Positions 6,087 through 8,467 of a DNA stretch of 8,467 nt are shown in pieces. Numbering within the stretch: the first letter of the stretch is position 1; each line of letters opens with the position of its first letter. Location of the stretch: positions 1 to 8,467 of the forward strand of contig CAYGBW010000115.1 in the NCBI GenBank assembly GCA_964348185.1, given 5' to 3'. A program made the position numbers and the translations under genes. The stretch is from CAYGBW01 sp964348185. Lineage in GTDB: Bacteria > Desulfobacterota > BSN033 > WVXP01. The notes under the pieces are model-generated. The model was given only the letters and a program-made list of their open reading frames with translations, was not told the origin of the DNA and did no database searches.

Positions 6087-7237
6087 CTGCCAGAGGTCCC
6101 CCTCGCCAAACTTAGAATTCGAGACATCATGCTCGCCCTGATCTCGATGGCCCCCTCTGGACAGATCTCCTGGCAACAGAAACACCGGATGCATTGATCC
6201 GAGTCTATCTCGATGCCTCGTGGCCCGTTTCTCATCGCCTTGGGAGGACAGACCTCCACACAGTTCAAACACTCCCTGCATCGGGTTCCATCGACGACAG
6301 GCCGGGGCAAAACCGCATTTTTCAGCAGACCCCTCAGAAACCCGGGGAGTCTCTCGGTGCCGTCACCCGCCTCAGGGAGCTTGAAATGGGAAACTCTCAG
6401 GCTTTCGGGAGACGCCCCCAGGACCTCGATGCGGTCGGGATCGGCCACGCCGATGCGGCTCTCCATGGCTGCACGGGTTGTCCAGAGCCTCTCCCTGGGT
6501 ACACCGAGCAGATGGGTAATCGTTGAGTCGAGAGATACACAATCGGTTCCGGTCAGAACCATATCGAGGGATCGCGGTGTCCCTCCACTGGGTCCGTTCC
6601 CCTCCATGGAGACGATTCCGTCCATGATGGTCAGATGGGGTTTCAGGACCCCGTAGAGTTCCACCAGCATTCTGGCAAAGTAGGTCCTGTCCCTTCCCGC
6701 TTTCAGGTGCCAGGCGGTCTTTCTGGTGCCCGGAACACATCCGAACATGTTCTTGACGCCCAGGGTCAGAAGCATCTCCCCATGGGTCTTGATTTTGGGA
6801 AGGTTGATAATCACATCCGACTCCACGACCTCTCTGGCAACCTCGAATCTCCGAAACATAAAGTCATCAGGCGTCCGCACCTCAACGGTTTTCCGAAACT
6901 CGAAAAGGGGAGTGTCCATCTCTTCCGCCACCTGGGCGACTCGAGATTTGGCAGCCACCCGACGAGCGGTTTCAAGGGCCGGACTGTCTCCCACATAGGG
7001 CATGCCCCCTGCCTCCTTGACCATCTCGATGACGGCTCGAACAACCATGGGGTGGGGGGAAACCCCTTTCCCCGGAGTGGAGGAAATCAAGAGGTTTGGC
7101 TTCAGCAACACCTTCTGACCCGGTTTGACGAATCGCCCCATTCCCCCCAGAAGATCGACCGACTCCCTGACCGCCTTCAACACGCGCCCATACTCGTAAT
7201 TCTCACACCGAACAATGGAGACTTGAGTTTTCATCAT
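6083..7237 (-). CDS. DUF362 domain protein with C-terminal 2x[4Fe-4S] ferredoxin domain
   Basis: A 384-residue cytosolic protein. The DUF362 domain covers about residues 1-300, with VLLKPNLL near 45-52, a VGDSPA segment near 100, INLPKIKTHGEMLLTLGVKNMFG in the middle and a MDGIVSMEGNGPSGG stretch. A ferredoxin domain follows, with CRECLNCVEVCP at about 320-331 and CIRCFCCQEICP at about 349-360, each able to hold a 4Fe-4S cluster. This architecture is widespread in anaerobes, but its reaction is unknown; electron transfer is inferred from the clusters only. The frame is open to 7435, but the family N-terminus (KTQVSIVRC) starts directly after tandem ATG codons at 7237 and 7234. No Shine-Dalgarno precedes them; an ATG at 7276 would add 13 residues with no family support. 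It is the first gene of the leftward operon, overlapping truA by four bases. Confidence 0.92.
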   Translation of the reverse strand: MMKTQVSIVRCENYEYGRVLKAVRESVDLLGGMGRFVKPGQKVLLKPNLLISSTPGKGVSPHPMVVRAVIEMVKEAGGMPYVGDSPALETARRVAAKSRVAQVAEEMDTPLFEFRKTVEVRTPDDFMFRRFEVAREVVESDVIINLPKIKTHGEMLLTLGVKNMFGCVPGTRKTAWHLKAGRDRTYFARMLVELYGVLKPHLTIMDGIVSMEGNGPSGGTPRSLDMVLTGTDCVSLDSTITHLLGVPRERLWTTRAAMESRIGVADPDRIEVLGASPESLRVSHFKLPEAGDGTERLPGFLRGLLKNAVLPRPVVDGTRCRECLNCVEVCPPKAMRNGPRGIEIDSDQCIRCFCCQEICPEGAIEIRASMMSRILSLARGTSGR

Positions 7238-7242
7238 GATAA

Positions 7243-7272
7243 AGGATAACCGGGCTGATCCTCCCCTGTCAA
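7243..7272 (-). promoter_or_regulatory. Candidate leftward sigma-70 promoter for the DUF362-truA-dac operon
   Basis: On the minus strand, TTGACA (7272-7267) is a perfect -35, followed after 18 bases by TATCCT (7248-7243), matching four of six positions of the -10 consensus. A start six to seven bases downstream would fall at 7237-7236, on the first base or two of the DUF362 ATG, implying a leaderless mRNA. Confidence 0.45.
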
Positions 7273-7281
7273 CCATGTTCC

Positions 7282-7305
7282 CAGTGACGCCAGCAGCAGT
7301 GACGC
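7282..7305. promoter_or_regulatory. 9-base direct repeat between divergent promoters, possible regulator site
   Basis: CAGTGACGC occurs at 7282-7290 and again at 7297-7305, separated by CAGCAG. The pair lies between the two -35 hexamers, with its centre about 56 bases from both predicted transcription starts. A direct-repeat operator for an activator or shared regulator is possible; no known factor is recognised. Confidence 0.35.
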
Positions 7306-7313
7306 GCCATCGC

Positions 7314-7342
7314 TTGACACATCGGCAACTTTCGCCTATACT
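7314..7342 (+). promoter_or_regulatory. Strong sigma-70 type promoter for the binding-protein gene
   Basis: TTGACA (7314-7319) and TATACT (7337-7342) are separated by the optimal 17 bases; the -35 is perfect and the -10 has five of six matches. Transcription should start near 7349, giving a leader of about 123 bases before the ATG at 7472. This is the best promoter match I found in the window. Confidence 0.75.
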
Positions 7343-7357
7343 CCACCTCTGAGAAAG

Positions 7358-7438
7358 AACCCTGTCCTTCTGGGTTGATGGGGGAGGGTTGCGGCTTGAC
7401 CTTTCGGGATTCGAAGGACAGGGGGGCGGGCACAAGCC
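7358..7438 (+). promoter_or_regulatory. Structured 5' leader with interleaved inverted repeats
   Basis: CCCTGTCCTTC (7360-7370) is perfectly complementary to GAAGGACAGGG (7413-7423), an 11-base stem. GGCTTG (7393-7398), inside that loop, is complementary to CAAGCC (7433-7438), outside it, so both stems together would make an H-type pseudoknot. A competing hairpin, AACCC (7358-7362) with GGGTT (7372-7376), shares bases with the first arm. CCTTTC (7400-7405) is complementary to GAAAGG (7456-7461) in the Shine-Dalgarno region. It matches no riboswitch class I recognise. The pairings are read by eye with no folding energy computed. Confidence 0.4.
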
Positions 7439-7456
7439 TGAATTGCTGTGTTGGAG

Positions 7457-7464
7457 AAAGGAGG
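7457..7464 (+). promoter_or_regulatory. Ribosome binding site of the binding-protein gene
   Basis: AAAGGAGG, a near-perfect Shine-Dalgarno, sits seven bases before the ATG at 7472. It fixes that start and predicts efficient translation, unlike the weak sites of the leftward genes. Confidence 0.9.
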
Positions 7465-7471
7465 TCTAGAG

Positions 7472-8467
7472 ATGTTAAGAGCAGTGCTTTGTAGAGGAGT
7501 CTTCAAGAAGGGGTTTCTAGCGGTTTTGGTGATGCCTTTGGGTCTGTCTCTGGTCAGTGCTCAGGTCCATGCCGAGGGAGACATCACGATTGGGAGCCTT
7601 CTCCCCATGAGTGGGGACCTGGCCCCATACGGCAAGTGTGTTCAACAGGGGGTCAACCTGGCGGTCAAGCATATTAATGAGGCTGGAGGTCCGTTGAACA
7701 TGCCTCTGAAAGTGGTGTTCAGGGATTCACAGACAGATCCAACCGCTCTGAGAGATGGAGCTGAAAAGCTGGTCAACGTGGATAAGGTCCCGGCCATCGT
7801 CGGACCCATGATCCGATCCGATGTGGCAACCCCCGTCACAGCGCCGAATCATGTTGTCATCATCTCTCCATCCAATACGCCGACGTGGGTCACCACCTTG
7901 AAAGATGACGATTTCACCTTCAGAACCACAGCCTCGGATGCCATTCAGGGAAAGGTTTTGGGAAAGCTCGCCTGGGAGAGGGGTTACAAGCAGGCAGCCA
8001 TCCTTTATATCAATGATCCGTACGGCGGCGGCCTCGCTGAATCCACCAAAGCGTGGTTCGAAAAGAGTGGAGGAAAGGTCCTCGGACAGGCGTCCTACGA
8101 TCCGGGCAAGGTGTCCTACAAGATGCAGCTCAAGGAACTGGCCAAAGGGGACCCCGATGTGTTAATCCTGATCGGTTACCCGGAGAGCGGAACGGTGATC
8201 ATCAGGCAGGCGCTGTCCGAGGGGTTGTTCGGTCAGTTTCTCTTTCCCGATGGCATGCAGTCTCAGCAGATCATTGAGTCCGTCGGGGGGGACTATCTCG
8301 AAGGCATGTACGGAACCGGTCCCGGGGCCGCAGAGACCCCCTCCTACAAGACGTATCTGGAGGAGTTCAATAGAGTTTATGGAGCCAATCCCTCGACGGC
8401 ATACAGCGAGAACGCCTATGACGGCCTCGTGGTGATTGCACTGGCCATTCAAGCCGCCGGGAAAGCT
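7472..8467 (+). CDS. Branched-chain amino acid-type ABC transporter substrate-binding protein (3' end cut by window)
   Basis: The first 332 residues of a periplasmic binding protein of the LivJ/LivK type (Peripla_BP_6 fold), which captures a solute and delivers it to an ABC importer. The frame is open to the last base. A Sec signal peptide has basic residues near 9-13, a hydrophobic core at 14-30 and a likely cut after VHA at residue 34. The mature part begins with DITIGSLLPMSGDLAPYG (37-54). Also typical are VNLAVKHINEAGG (61-73), VPAIVGPMIRSDV (106-118), VVIISPSNTPTW (128-139), AILYINDPYGGG (176-187) and AYSENAYDGLVV (310-321). In LivJ-like proteins the GP..S and SPSNT segments line the pocket that binds the alpha-amino and carboxyl groups, so an amino acid ligand is likely but not proven; the family also binds other small acids and amides. 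About 50-70 residues are probably missing. It is transcribed divergently from the DUF362 operon; permease and ATPase genes are expected to the right. Confidence 0.93.
   Translation, partial: MLRAVLCRGVFKKGFLAVLVMPLGLSLVSAQVHAEGDITIGSLLPMSGDLAPYGKCVQQGVNLAVKHINEAGGPLNMPLKVVFRDSQTDPTALRDGAEKLVNVDKVPAIVGPMIRSDVATPVTAPNHVVIISPSNTPTWVTTLKDDDFTFRTTASDAIQGKVLGKLAWERGYKQAAILYINDPYGGGLAESTKAWFEKSGGKVLGQASYDPGKVSYKMQLKELAKGDPDVLILIGYPESGTVIIRQALSEGLFGQFLFPDGMQSQQIIESVGGDYLEGMYGTGPGAAETPSYKTYLEEFNRVYGANPSTAYSENAYDGLVVIALAIQAAGKA

Noticed and set aside
6087..6281. 65-codon N-terminal extension of truA to an upstream ATG
   Set aside because: It overlaps the ferredoxin motifs of the DUF362 gene in another frame and has no TruA similarity. 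The GTG at 6086 gives the normal family length and a GTGA overlap.
7238..7435. 66-codon N-terminal extension of the DUF362 gene
   Set aside because: The added residues look like translated non-coding sequence and cover the divergent promoter region and the rightward leader. The family N-terminus begins at the tandem ATGs.
7642..8452. Short ORFs on both strands within the binding-protein gene
   Set aside because: They are frame shadows. The plus-strand frame from 7472 has an ideal Shine-Dalgarno, a signal peptide and continuous family motifs.

Overview
The window looks like ordinary chromosome from a Gram-negative bacterium, most likely a Desulfobacterota (former Deltaproteobacteria) lineage. 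That placement is inferred from the mix of genes: a DUF362-ferredoxin protein, an EF-G-like second elongation factor, an AMMECR1-domain protein and a LivJ-type binding protein, with moderately high GC and AT-rich heptamer repeats between genes. No marker gene fixes the taxon. I see no phage, insertion sequence, CRISPR array, tRNA or rRNA.

Layout: six genes read leftward on the minus strand and one reads rightward. In transcription order from the right, the leftward genes are a DUF362 protein with two 4Fe-4S motifs (6083-7237), truA (5349-6086, GTG start overlapping the previous stop as GTGA) and a D,D-carboxypeptidase (4077-5276). A 473-base gap follows, holding a hairpin and a seven-unit heptamer array. 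Next come an EF-G-like GTPase (1519-3603), dtd (1016-1489), a 218-base gap and an AMMECR1/AmrA-family gene (213-797). The left 212 bases hold a large imperfect hairpin and a second heptamer array. At the right, a rightward gene for a branched-chain-amino-acid-type ABC transporter binding protein begins at 7472 and runs off the end.

The genes fall into three functional groups. TruA, Dtd and the EF-G-like protein act on tRNA or the ribosome. The carboxypeptidase trims periplasmic peptidoglycan. The binding protein captures a solute, probably an amino acid, for import. DUF362-ferredoxin and AMMECR1 are conserved families whose biochemical roles are not firmly known.

The least explained part is the 234-base divergent region 7238-7471. 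It contains a near-consensus rightward promoter, a candidate leftward promoter that would make the DUF362 mRNA leaderless, a 9-base direct repeat midway between the two, and a rightward leader whose inverted repeats interleave like a pseudoknot and which could pair with the Shine-Dalgarno. These are sequence patterns only and were not folded or tested. I found no convincing evidence of a wholly new multi-gene system.
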